A stretch of 64,000 bases of DNA from Paenibacillus riograndensis SBR5 (GTDB taxonomy: Bacteria; Bacillota; Bacilli; Paenibacillales; Paenibacillaceae), in contig NZ_LN831776.1 in assembly GCF_000981585.1 (NCBI RefSeq), positions 2,681,001-2,745,000 on the forward strand. Direction: 5' to 3'. This document shows positions 1 through 7,602 of the stretch, one piece after another. The notes below the pieces were generated by a model that had not been told where the DNA came from, made no database searches, and was given only the letters and a program-made list of their open reading frames with translations. Numbering within the stretch: position 1 is the stretch's first letter; each line of letters starts with the position of its first letter. Both the position numbers and the translations under genes were made by a program.

Positions 1-1
1 T

Positions 2-436
2 ATCGACATTGTGCGCGGGCTGGGTCTTGGAGCGGATGATTATATGACCAAGCCCTTTAAACCCGCTGAACTGGTTGCCAGAGTAAAAGCACATTTGTCC
101 CGGTATGACCGCCTCAAGGGCCGGGGATCATCCACGAGTGAGCTGGAAATTAGGGGGCTCAGGCTGAATCCGGACTCCCGCCGCGCTTTTATCCGGGATG
201 AGGAGGTGTCGCTGACCACAAAGGAATTCGATCTGCTCTACTTTCTGGCGCAGCATCCCAATCATGTATTCAGCAAGGACCAGCTCTTTGAGCGGTTATG
301 GGGTGTTGATTCTCTTGGAGATACCCAGACGGTAACCGTGCATATCCGCAAGCTCCGCGAGAAAATCGAAGAGGATTCTGCCAATCCGCTATACATCGAG
401 ACTCTTTGGGGTGCAGGATATCGGTTCCGCTCCTGA
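2..436 (+). CDS. OmpR/PhoB-family response regulator, C-terminal part
   Basis: The reading frame is already open at base 2, so the gene starts before the window. What remains is the end of the receiver domain (GADDYMTKPF, with the conserved Lys-Pro of the switch region) and a full winged-helix effector domain (LTTKEFDLLYFLAQHPNHVF, then the TVTVHIRKLREKIE recognition helix and the GAGYRF beta-hairpin wing). Proteins of this type are phosphorylated by a membrane histidine kinase and bind direct-repeat DNA sites. No kinase gene follows; a terminator comes right after the stop, so a kinase, if linked, lies upstream. Two promoters close by carry phased hexamers of the kind such regulators bind, but that link is inferred. 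Confidence 0.93.
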   Translation: MDIVRGLGLGADDYMTKPFKPAELVARVKAHLSRYDRLKGRGSSTSELEIRGLRLNPDSRRAFIRDEEVSLTTKEFDLLYFLAQHPNHVFSKDQLFERLWGVDSLGDTQTVTVHIRKLREKIEEDSANPLYIETLWGAGYRFRS

Positions 437-445
437 ATATAAGCA

Positions 446-482
446 AAAAAGCCAAAGCCTTCGGGATGCTTTGGCTTTTTTT
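446..482 (+). terminator. Rho-independent terminator after the response regulator
   Basis: An inverted repeat (AAAGCCAAAGC / GCTTTGGCTTT) with a short CTTCGGGA-type loop is followed by a run of T. It begins about 10 bases after the response-regulator stop codon. Confidence 0.9.
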
Positions 483-495
483 GTGTGCTCCGGAG

Positions 496-534
496 TTAAG
501 AATTATTTAAGGGTCTGTTCACAGGTATTTTAGA
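496..534 (+). promoter_or_regulatory. four hexamers at 11-bp spacing (candidate response-regulator box)
   Basis: TTAAGA (496), TTAAGG (507), TTCACA (518) and TTTAGA (529) start exactly 11 bases apart. The same array, with 33 of 44 bases identical over the core and no gap, sits at 3014-3052. Direct repeats one helical turn apart are what PhoP/OmpR-type dimers bind; the identity of the regulator is inference. Confidence 0.6.
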
Positions 535-607
535 TTTATCCTTTACTCTAAATTTGCGTGAAAGCTTACTGGAAAAGGATAAAAGGTTACGCCAAGGGGG
601 AGAAGGC

Positions 608-1363
608 ATGGAGAGTATAGCCAAGCTGACAGGAGTGAGCAAAGAGTTCCATAACGGCAGAGGCATCAGTGGTGTGAATTTGGAGCTGAACATGGGAGAT
701 ATCTACGGATTGCTCGGACCTAACGGTGCCGGTAAAACTACGCTTCTGAAAATGCTGTCCGGACTGATTGCTCCGAGCTTTGGGAGCATTTCATTGTTTG
801 GACAAGATCTGGAACAATCCTTCGCATCGAGTATGAGGAAGGTGGGCTGCATGATTGAATCGGCCGATTTTTACGATTATGTCACAGCACGCCAATATTT
901 GAAGCTGAATGCAAGCTTCTATCCGGAGCTGCCGCCGCAGCGGATAGATGAAGTGCTGGAGGCCGTGGGTCTTGCAGCTTTTGCCAAAGAAAAGATAAGG
1001 CACTTCTCCACCGGTATGAAGCAAAAGCTTGCCATGGCCTCCTCCATTCTGCACCATCCGGAATTTGTAATCTGGGATGAGCCAACCAATGGGCTGGATA
1101 TCGAAGGAGTGGTTCATTTTCGCGCTCTGGTTAAGCAATTATCGGGTGAACAGGGAATCACCTTCCTGATTTCAAGCCACATGATTCATGAATTGGAACA
1201 GCTCTGCAACAGAGTAGGCATTCTGCAGCAAGGCGTTCTGGTACGGGAAGGCAATGTGCATGAACTGTTAGCTGACAATACTTCCCTTGAGCAATATTAC
1301 ATTGCCGAACTGCAAAAAGGAAAGGAGCTGTTGGACGATGGACGGCTTAACCGCAGCACTTAG
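608..1363 (+). CDS. ABC transporter ATP-binding protein
   Basis: A 251-residue ABC ATPase of the drug/antimicrobial-peptide (ABC-2) type. It has a Walker A motif (GPNGAGKTT), a signature variant FSTGMKQ, Walker B with catalytic Glu (FVIWDEPTNGLD) and the switch histidine (ISSHMIHE). The ATG at 608 was chosen because it follows AGGGGGAGAAGG at normal spacing; an in-frame ATG at 554 has no ribosome site. The stop lies inside the next gene (26-base overlap), so the two are translationally coupled. It should energise the following permease; lantibiotic-type immunity or export is likely but the substrate cannot be read from sequence. The phased box at 496-534 lies in its promoter region. Confidence 0.93.
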   Translation: MESIAKLTGVSKEFHNGRGISGVNLELNMGDIYGLLGPNGAGKTTLLKMLSGLIAPSFGSISLFGQDLEQSFASSMRKVGCMIESADFYDYVTARQYLKLNASFYPELPPQRIDEVLEAVGLAAFAKEKIRHFSTGMKQKLAMASSILHHPEFVIWDEPTNGLDIEGVVHFRALVKQLSGEQGITFLISSHMIHELEQLCNRVGILQQGVLVREGNVHELLADNTSLEQYYIAELQKGKELLDDGRLNRST

Positions 1364-2087
1364 AAATGAACTGATGCTCATGATCTACCACAAAAAAACC
1401 ATCTTCTTTTTCATGGTGTCCATCATTCTTCCAGTACTGCTGATTTTACTTTTCCATTCTCTGAAGCCTGTTCTGGGGATGATTGCGGTCAGTCCTTCCT
1501 ATCCTGTCCAAATGCTGGAGATCTACACCGTCTTCGTGATCCCTCTCTTCATGATCGTGGAGATTGCCGATTTATTTCCACAGGAAATTTCGTCACGTAC
1601 CCTGAAGCTGGCGCTGCTGCGGCCGATTACGAGACTCGGGGCATACACTGCTAAATTCCTTGCCCTCGGTATAGCAATCGGCATGCTGCTGCTGCTTCTG
1701 GGAACGGCAAGCACACTGTGCAACCTGTTGTTCGGGACTCCCGGTACAGGAGGCCTCAATCTCTTCAGTATGCTGAAAGCCTACGCAGCAGCGTTTCTGT
1801 CCATGTGCTCTCTTGCAGCATTATTTGTATTCACCGCTCAATTTTTTCGCAGCGCCGGCGGATTTCTGGTCTTTTCCATTCTGTTATATACCGGGGCAAA
1901 AACAGTTCCTTACTTGATTAACGGCTTTTCTTATTTTTCTATAGCATCCTATACAGACTGGTATTCCTTATGGTTAAGCCATACCGTTTCCACAGGCAGG
2001 CTTGCCACCACTTCATTATTTCTGCTGGCCGGGCTGCTGATGTTTTCCACGCTGGGATATATTCTATTCGAACGCAAGGAGGTATAG
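1338..2087 (+). CDS. ABC-2 type transporter permease
   Basis: A 249-residue integral membrane protein with about six hydrophobic segments (starting with IFFFMVSIILPVLLILLF), the usual size for an ABC-2 permease paired with the ATPase just upstream. The start at 1338 gives a 26-base overlap with the ATPase gene; in-frame codons further upstream lie inside that gene and lack a ribosome site. The stop is two bases before the next ATG and carries that gene's AAGGAGG, so the three genes form one operon. The substrate is unknown; bacitracin/lantibiotic-type export is the common role of such small ABC-2 pairs. Confidence 0.85.
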   Translation: MDGLTAALRNELMLMIYHKKTIFFFMVSIILPVLLILLFHSLKPVLGMIAVSPSYPVQMLEIYTVFVIPLFMIVEIADLFPQEISSRTLKLALLRPITRLGAYTAKFLALGIAIGMLLLLLGTASTLCNLLFGTPGTGGLNLFSMLKAYAAAFLSMCSLAALFVFTAQFFRSAGGFLVFSILLYTGAKTVPYLINGFSYFSIASYTDWYSLWLSHTVSTGRLATTSLFLLAGLLMFSTLGYILFERKEV

Positions 2088-2089
2088 CT

Positions 2090-2845
2090 ATGAACGAACG
2101 CCAACTATGGAACAAGGTACCGCAGGTTACGATTTTTTTCTGGATCATTAAAATCATGGCCACTACGGTGGGGGAAACAGCAGCAGATTTTCTGAATTTC
2201 AATCTCAATTGGGGCTTGACCCTCACAACTCTGGTGATGACCGGTCTGCTGCTAATCTCTCTGTTCTTTCAGATGTCCGCCACTAAATACGTGCCCTCAA
2301 TGTATTGGCTGGCCGTCGTGCTGATCAGTGTGGTAGGAACACTTATTACTGACAACCTTGTAGACAATCTCGGAGTTCCGCTGGAAACGACAACGATATT
2401 CTTTTCACTGGCACTGGCGATGACTTTTGTGGCTTGGTATGCCAGCGAGAAGATGCTGTCGATTCACTCCATTACCACAAAAAAACGGGAAGCCTTTTAC
2501 TGGCTGGCCATTCTCTTTACGTTTGCCCTGGGTACCGCAGCCGGAGATCTTGTCGCTGAAAGTCTGAATCTCGGGTACTGGATATCGGCAGTCATTTTTG
2601 CCGCGCTGATTGGTGCCGTAACGCTGGCGCACTTCCGCCTCAAGCTGAACGCTGTCACAGCCTTCTGGCTGGCTTATATACTGACCCGCCCTTTGGGTGC
2701 ATCGCTGGGTGATTATCTGTCGCAGCCCCGCAGCGAAGGCGGACTCCAACTGGGTACGACCGGTACCAGTATCATCTTTATAGCAATCATCCTTGGACTG
2801 GTCCTTTACTTGACGAAAACCAAGAAAGACCAGGTTGTACTATAG
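2090..2845 (+). CDS. multi-pass membrane protein, COG4705-like
   Basis: A 251-residue protein with about eight hydrophobic segments in four repeated units; TTVGETAADFLNFNL near the N-terminus recurs in weaker form (GDLVAESLNLGYWIS, GASLGDYLS). This pattern matches the uncharacterised 'membrane-anchored protein' family COG4705. The start at 2090 follows AAGGAGGTATAGCT, which overlaps the end of the permease gene. No enzymatic motif is visible. Its place in the operon suggests a role beside the ABC transporter in envelope stress, which is inference. Confidence 0.75.
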   Translation: MNERQLWNKVPQVTIFFWIIKIMATTVGETAADFLNFNLNWGLTLTTLVMTGLLLISLFFQMSATKYVPSMYWLAVVLISVVGTLITDNLVDNLGVPLETTTIFFSLALAMTFVAWYASEKMLSIHSITTKKREAFYWLAILFTFALGTAAGDLVAESLNLGYWISAVIFAALIGAVTLAHFRLKLNAVTAFWLAYILTRPLGASLGDYLSQPRSEGGLQLGTTGTSIIFIAIILGLVLYLTKTKKDQVVL

Positions 2846-3013
2846 ATTCAGTCTCAGAGTTCATATGGAATTAAGAATTCCAATCTGAATCCTGTAGTGC
2901 TTATTTTGACCTCCAACGATGGGCAAATGGTTCGATCATGCATCTGCTGTCGCCCGCATGTATATTTGCCCGCAGAGAGAAGCTGACTGAATTTAATCCG
3001 TATTCCCTATAAT

Positions 3014-3052
3014 TTAAGATTTATTTAATAGTCTCTTCACTGCGAATTTAGG
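3014..3052 (+). promoter_or_regulatory. second copy of the 11-bp phased hexamer box
   Basis: TTAAGA (3014), TTAATA (3025), TTCACT (3036) and TTTAGG (3047) repeat the array found at 496-534 with the same phasing and very similar spacers. It lies about 60 bases before the next gene, so the two transcription units are probably co-regulated. Confidence 0.6.
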
Positions 3053-3109
3053 ATTATCGCTTAGGCTTGGGTTGCAAGATAAATTCAGCAGTGGAAGGAA
3101 GGTAAAAGA

Positions 3110-4048
3110 ATGAAGAAGAAGTGGCTATTGACCGGAAGCGCGGTTGGGATTAGCGGTGCTGTAATGTTAGCTACCGGACTTACGGCGTTTGCAGGGACCT
3201 CGGGCTATGAGGATTACAAGGCTGCGCTCAAGAATACAGCGCAGAATCTGACAAGTGTTACGGTTCAGGCAGATGCTGTTCTTAAGGACAATGGTTCCCT
3301 GCTTAGCCAGGCCCAGAGCAACTTGAAGGCAAGTCGGCAAAATGAAGCCGTGAGCGGAACCGTCAAGATCAGCGGGAAAACAGGTGCTCAGACCATCAGC
3401 CTGTACAGTCAGCCTGACGGGCAAGTCTGGAAGAGCGATGCTTCGGATATTTATTATGTGAAGCAGGACAAGGCAGAGAAGGATGATCGGGAAGCAGGGA
3501 AGGAGACCAAGGACGAGGCTTGGTTCAGCTCTCAAGGAGAGACGGTCATTGATGCATTGATCGGAAATTTGAAGAATGAGATCATATCCACTGCAGGAGA
3601 GGGCGGCTCCAAGGATATTTCACTCCAGCTAGACAACGCACAAATCCCGGCTGTGGTGCAGGCCCTCGCACCGGTTGCTTTCAAGCATCTTTCGGAACAG
3701 TCCAAATGGGAGCATTCCACGGAGAGCGGCAGTGCAGCGAAGCAAAGCGATCCTGAGGAGCTGTTTCGGCAAAGTCTGTTTAGTGCCAAGGATATTGCTC
3801 TGACAGATGGCGTCCAGATTCAAAGCATCAGCTTGCATGCGGTAGTTAGTCCTGCCAATGAAATTCAGCGCCAGCAATTTGACATCACATTTACCGGACA
3901 GGATGCCCAGGGAGCTTCACATACATTAACTGCTAGCCTGGATGTCCAGTTGTCTGCTATTAATGGAACAACTCCTGATTCGGTTGATTTAACAGGTAAG
4001 CAAGTGGTGCAGGTGAAGGATGATCATGAGGGCAGACATCACGAATAA
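3110..4048 (+). CDS. secreted protein of unknown function
   Basis: A 312-residue protein with a typical Gram-positive signal peptide (MKKKWLLTGS, a hydrophobic core and cleavage near TAFAG). The mature part begins with GYEDYKAALKNTA and is rich in Ser, Gln, Lys and Asp; alternating SLYSQPDGQVWKS-like stretches suggest a beta-rich fold like that of lipoprotein carriers, but no family was recognised. AAGGAAGG precedes the ATG. There is no lipobox or cell-wall anchor; the C-terminus ends in a charged, His-rich tail (DDHEGRHHE). It is expressed from its own promoter with the phased box and lies among envelope-defence genes. Confidence 0.7.
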   Translation: MKKKWLLTGSAVGISGAVMLATGLTAFAGTSGYEDYKAALKNTAQNLTSVTVQADAVLKDNGSLLSQAQSNLKASRQNEAVSGTVKISGKTGAQTISLYSQPDGQVWKSDASDIYYVKQDKAEKDDREAGKETKDEAWFSSQGETVIDALIGNLKNEIISTAGEGGSKDISLQLDNAQIPAVVQALAPVAFKHLSEQSKWEHSTESGSAAKQSDPEELFRQSLFSAKDIALTDGVQIQSISLHAVVSPANEIQRQQFDITFTGQDAQGASHTLTASLDVQLSAINGTTPDSVDLTGKQVVQVKDDHEGRHHE

Positions 4049-4136
4049 GCCGGAGCAGCTGACAACTTTTTTTGAAAATATAAGAAAGAATAAGTTTCAC
4101 GCTATACTTTATCCTTATATTTCGCGCTAAACAAAA

Positions 4137-4168
4137 CGCGGATAAGAGCAGTATTGTTCTTATCCGCG
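4137..4168 (+). other. perfect 11-bp hairpin between two genes
   Basis: CGCGGATAAGA is followed 10 bases later by its exact inverse TCTTATCCGCG. No clear T run follows on the + strand (CTTCTATG), so it may be a weak terminator for the secreted-protein gene or a leader structure of uppP. Confidence 0.5.
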
Positions 4169-4219
4169 CTTCTATGAATAGCCCTATCCATAATTACAGC
4201 AGAGAGGAGCCAGTTATAC

Positions 4220-5038
4220 ATGCATGATTACATCATTGCTATCATTCAAGGTATTGTTGAGGGGATCACGGAATTCCTGCCGGTATCCTCCACAGGCCAT
4301 CTCATACTGAGCGGAGAGCTCCTTGGATTCACCGGAGAAAAAGCCGATACCTTCGAAATCATTATTCAGCTTGGAGCCATTCTTGCCGTGGCAGTCATTT
4401 ACTGGCGGCGGATTCTTGGCTTGCTGGGATTAGTAAAAGTCGATTCCGAGAATGGAAATACGAATGCGAAGCAGAAATTGAACCTGATCCATGTCATCCT
4501 GGCCTGCTTGCCTGCTATGGTGCTGGGACTCGTCCTGCATTCCTTCATCAAAACGTATTTGTTCTCTCCCTATACAGTGCTCGCAGGACTTGTTCTGGGA
4601 GGCTTGTTCATGCTGCTTGGTCAATACAAACGCACTGCAATACAGGCAGAGAATATTGATCAGCTATCCTACAAGCAAGCGATCACCATCGGTTTGTTCC
4701 AGTGCCTGTCCTTATGGCCGGGCTTCTCCCGTTCGGGAGCAACGATTGCCGGGGGCCTGCTGGCAGGTGCGGGCTACAAAGCGGCAACCAATTTCTCCTT
4801 CCTCATTGCCATTCCGATGATGGTAGCCGCAAGCGGTTATGAGCTGCTAAAAAGCTACCATACCTTAACGGCTTCCGACGCCGGATTTTTTATCACCGGG
4901 TTTATTGTCGCCTTTGTTGTTGCCCTGCTCGCCGTGATTACCTTCCTGAAACTGCTTGAACGGCTGAAGCTCGCACCGTTTGCTTACTACCGGTTTGTGC
5001 TCGCTGCGGTATTTTTGATCTATCTGATCAGCAAATAA
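4220..5038 (+). CDS. uppP: undecaprenyl-diphosphatase UppP (BacA), copy 1
   Basis: A 272-residue membrane enzyme that removes a phosphate from undecaprenyl pyrophosphate to recycle the lipid carrier for peptidoglycan; overproduction gives bacitracin resistance. The family motifs are present: GIVEGITEFLPVSSTGH near the N-terminus (catalytic Glu and Ser/His) and GFSRSGATIAGG in the middle, with about eight membrane segments. AGAGAGGAG precedes the ATG. A second full-length paralogue lies at 25511. The location beside an ABC-2 transporter and a phosphoesterase suggests this copy belongs to a stress-responsive envelope set. Confidence 0.95.
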   Translation: MHDYIIAIIQGIVEGITEFLPVSSTGHLILSGELLGFTGEKADTFEIIIQLGAILAVAVIYWRRILGLLGLVKVDSENGNTNAKQKLNLIHVILACLPAMVLGLVLHSFIKTYLFSPYTVLAGLVLGGLFMLLGQYKRTAIQAENIDQLSYKQAITIGLFQCLSLWPGFSRSGATIAGGLLAGAGYKAATNFSFLIAIPMMVAASGYELLKSYHTLTASDAGFFITGFIVAFVVALLAVITFLKLLERLKLAPFAYYRFVLAAVFLIYLISK

Positions 5039-5059
5039 TTAAAGGCTTGTTCTGCATTC

Positions 5060-5917
5060 TTACCTTATTTTGATGGGCTGGGCAGCTTTGCTTTTTCCAA
5101 GGGTGTTCAGTCCATACATATCTTCAAGAGTGCGGAGCAATGAGTAATGATTTGTTTTTACAGTATAAGAGCCTTTCTTGACCTTAGCGCCAACTATGAA
5201 GGTTGGTATTTTGTTATGCTCACTCATATCATCTTCATCCCAGGTAACGATAAGAAGGCTATTGTGGTTAGCGGCCCAGACAGCATAGGCGGACAGATGA
5301 CTCTTGAGCCACTGGTCTGCAGTCTTAATGCTGCCGTCATGCATGTCATTATTTAGATTCGGTATGACAAAAGAAACGGTCGGAAGCTGATTGAAATCCT
5401 TGGGGAAGCTGGTTAACGGCATGTTGATGCTGGACGGCAGATTGGAGAAATTGACCCAAGGGTTATGTTTTCTTGCATATTTTGTGCTCAGGTCATAAGG
5501 ACCGGTATATCCCACCTTGGGCAGACCTTCTGAATAGCCGCCAAAGGAATACCCGTGGCTAATAAGCTCAGAAGCCAAATTGGCGTGGTTCGTCCGGGGA
5601 TGGGACAAGTCGTCTGTTACGCCCTGATTGGAGCCGGAGAACAGCTCAATGTAATTCGGCTGACTTGGATGTGTGATGGCATAGTGATTGGTGAGGCTCA
5701 ATCCTTGTTTAGCCAAGCTGTTCATAAATGGAGCTGAAGAGTTATTCAGAATTTTCCGTGAGGAATGATTTTCTTCAACAACTATGACAATATGATCATA
5801 CGCAGATTTCGATGCCGGGGCTGGCTGGGCAGCAGTTGCTGAGCCGGGATGAACGAGGGAACTCGCTCCCAAAGTACATAAAGCTATTGAAGCTATGATC
5901 CATTTCGATTTAAACAT
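5060..5917 (-). CDS. secreted phosphoesterase (acid phosphatase/phospholipase C superfamily)
   Basis: A 285-residue exported protein with an N-terminal signal peptide (MFKSKWIIASIALCTLGASS). The core matches the PF04185 phosphoesterase fold: IVIVVEENHSSRKIL with the metal-binding Glu-Glu-Asn, then HPSQPNYIELFSGSN, and a C-terminal LLIVTWDEDD followed by HYSLLRTLEDMYGL. These enzymes hydrolyse phosphomonoesters or phospholipid head groups outside the cell. The 285-residue size fits the small acid-phosphatase-like group rather than full phospholipase C. It is transcribed towards uppP. Two hexamers 11 bases apart lie in its promoter region at 5974-5990. Confidence 0.85.
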   Translation of the reverse strand: MFKSKWIIASIALCTLGASSLVHPGSATAAQPAPASKSAYDHIVIVVEENHSSRKILNNSSAPFMNSLAKQGLSLTNHYAITHPSQPNYIELFSGSNQGVTDDLSHPRTNHANLASELISHGYSFGGYSEGLPKVGYTGPYDLSTKYARKHNPWVNFSNLPSSINMPLTSFPKDFNQLPTVSFVIPNLNNDMHDGSIKTADQWLKSHLSAYAVWAANHNSLLIVTWDEDDMSEHNKIPTFIVGAKVKKGSYTVKTNHYSLLRTLEDMYGLNTLGKSKAAQPIKIR

Positions 5918-5973
5918 ATTTTCTCCTCTCTTCTGGGCAGCTTACTGGAATACTCTTCATACTAAACTCAATT

Positions 5974-5990
5974 TATTAAAACTTTCTTAA
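5974..5990 (-). promoter_or_regulatory. half-array of the phased hexamers
   Basis: Read on the minus strand, TTAAGA (5990-5985) and TTAATA (5979-5974) are 11 bases apart, the same first two units as at 3014. The third unit is not conserved (AGTTTA), so this is a weaker candidate for the same regulator. Confidence 0.35.
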
Positions 5991-6076
5991 CTATCCTCAT
6001 GCATGTGATGGGCTGAATGCTTATAATATAGGGTGCTGCTGATTATGGATAGATTTTATGAGAGGGGAGATGCACT

Positions 6077-6796
6077 ATGAGTGCTGTATTTGAAATACAT
6101 AATCTGGCCAAATTCAATTGGGAGGCTGAAGCGAAGGGGGAGAGCAGGTATTTGTTCTCACGTATCTCTGCTGAAATCTCCAAGCCGGAGCGGGTTGCGC
6201 TTATCGGCGCTTCTGGACAGGGGAAAAGCACGCTGCTGCGGATATTGGCCTTGCTGGACATACCGGATCAAGGAGATTTGCTGCTGAACGGCGCTTCATT
6301 TAAAAATTCAAATCCGCGTGAATGGCGAATGGCGGTTGCCTATGTGGCCCAACAAGCGGTAATGCTGCCCGGCAGCATCGAGGATAATTTGCGTACGGTC
6401 AGCAGGCTGCATGGACAGCCCTATGATGCTGCTCTTGGTGCGCAGCTTATGGAGCAGCTTGGGCTTGATCACCTGGACCTTGCCAAAAAAGCGGAGGATT
6501 GCTCCGGCGGAGAGAAACAGCGCATCTCATTGATCCGCACGCTGCTGCTTCGGCCAAGCATTCTTTTGCTGGATGAGGCCACAGCTTCACTGGATATTGA
6601 CAGCACAAGGAAGGTCGAAGCACTGTTGCTGAACCGGCATAAGGAAGAAGGGATAACCTTGATATGGGTTACCCATGATCCGGAGCAGGCCCATAGAATC
6701 AGCAATCGGACATGGGCTATGGACAAAGGTGGGATGCGGGAATACAGCACTGCTTCTTATTTTGAGCAATCCTTGAAAGGAGCCGTGCATCCATGA
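6077..6796 (+). CDS. ABC transporter ATP-binding protein, FetA/YbbL-like
   Basis: A 239-residue ABC ATPase with Walker A (GASGQGKSTLL), Q-loop region (YVAQQAVMLPGS), signature DCSGGEKQRIS, Walker B (ILLLDEATASLD) and switch His (WVTHDPEQ). It ends with an ATGA overlap into a UPF0014-type permease, the pairing seen in E. coli FetAB (YbbLM), reported to export iron and relieve oxidative stress. AGAGGGGAG precedes the ATG; a TATAAT at 6022 is the likely -10. Function as a metal exporter is inferred from the family. Confidence 0.88.
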   Translation: MSAVFEIHNLAKFNWEAEAKGESRYLFSRISAEISKPERVALIGASGQGKSTLLRILALLDIPDQGDLLLNGASFKNSNPREWRMAVAYVAQQAVMLPGSIEDNLRTVSRLHGQPYDAALGAQLMEQLGLDHLDLAKKAEDCSGGEKQRISLIRTLLLRPSILLLDEATASLDIDSTRKVEALLLNRHKEEGITLIWVTHDPEQAHRISNRTWAMDKGGMREYSTASYFEQSLKGAVHP

Positions 6797-7554
6797 CATT
6801 AACCGCATTAAGTTTTACGCTTCTGTTTGTTATGGGGACCATGCTGGTCTCCATCTGGCAAAAGCTCGGCCTGGAAAAAGATATTGCCGTCGGAACCATA
6901 CGGTCAGCGGTTCAGCTCCTGGCGGTTGGTTATGTGCTGCAGTTTATTTTCCAGGCGGAGCATATTATTTTTGTCGTCTTGATTATTGTCTTTATGATCG
7001 GTGTCGCCTCATGGAATGCTGCTAAGCGGGGAAAGGGACTGCCCGGACTGGTCTGGAGAATTGCCGTGGCGATCTCAGCGATGGAGCTTCTGATGATGGG
7101 GATATTGCTCGGGCTGCATATTATCAAAGCCAACCCGCAGTATATCATTCCAATCAGCGGAATGACCATCGGCAGCGCAATGGTCGTCTCCGGGCTGTTC
7201 ATCAACCACCTCAAGCATGAAATGCAGCAGAACAAGGGAGAAATCGAAACGCTGCTGTCGCTTGGAGCCACGGCTCAGCAGGCCATGCAGAAGGTTAGGG
7301 CGAGAGCCGTGAAATTCAGTATGATCCCTACGATTGACGGCATGAAGACGGTGGGCCTTGTGCAGCTCCCCGGCATGATGACCGGGATGATTATTGCCGG
7401 AGCCGATCCGGTAATAGCCGTGCGCTATCAGATTCTGATTGTATTCTCCTTCACCGCCTCCGCCGCAGTTACAAGTATGCTGCTGAGCGTGCTCATCTAC
7501 CGGCTGTTCTTCACCGCCGATCTGCGGCTTAAGCTGCCGGGAGCTATGGATTAA
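6793..7554 (+). CDS. FetB/YbbM-family (UPF0014) ABC permease
   Basis: A 253-residue membrane protein with about seven hydrophobic segments. Family features include SIWQKLGLEKDIAVGTIRS near the N-terminus, ISGMTIGSAMVVSGL in the middle, LSLGATAQQAM (a coupling-helix-like region) and QLPGMMTGMIIAGADP. Its ATG overlaps the stop of the ATPase gene by four bases. Together they form a small two-gene ABC system, probably one transporter of two permeases and two ATPases. Confidence 0.9.
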   Translation: MTLTALSFTLLFVMGTMLVSIWQKLGLEKDIAVGTIRSAVQLLAVGYVLQFIFQAEHIIFVVLIIVFMIGVASWNAAKRGKGLPGLVWRIAVAISAMELLMMGILLGLHIIKANPQYIIPISGMTIGSAMVVSGLFINHLKHEMQQNKGEIETLLSLGATAQQAMQKVRARAVKFSMIPTIDGMKTVGLVQLPGMMTGMIIAGADPVIAVRYQILIVFSFTASAAVTSMLLSVLIYRLFFTADLRLKLPGAMD

Positions 7555-7602
7555 GCACTATTCAAATGGGGAACCATAGGTGAAAGAAAGCGAGGCGCGC
7601 CT

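Noticed and set aside
2405..2749. 114-residue minus-strand frame inside the COG4705-like gene
   Set aside because: Shadow of the real gene; no start signal and non-protein-like composition.
4075..4135. Third full phased hexamer array before uppP
   Set aside because: TTTCACGCTATACTTTATCC resembles the end of the box at 496, but the 11-bp phasing with upstream hexamers is not kept.
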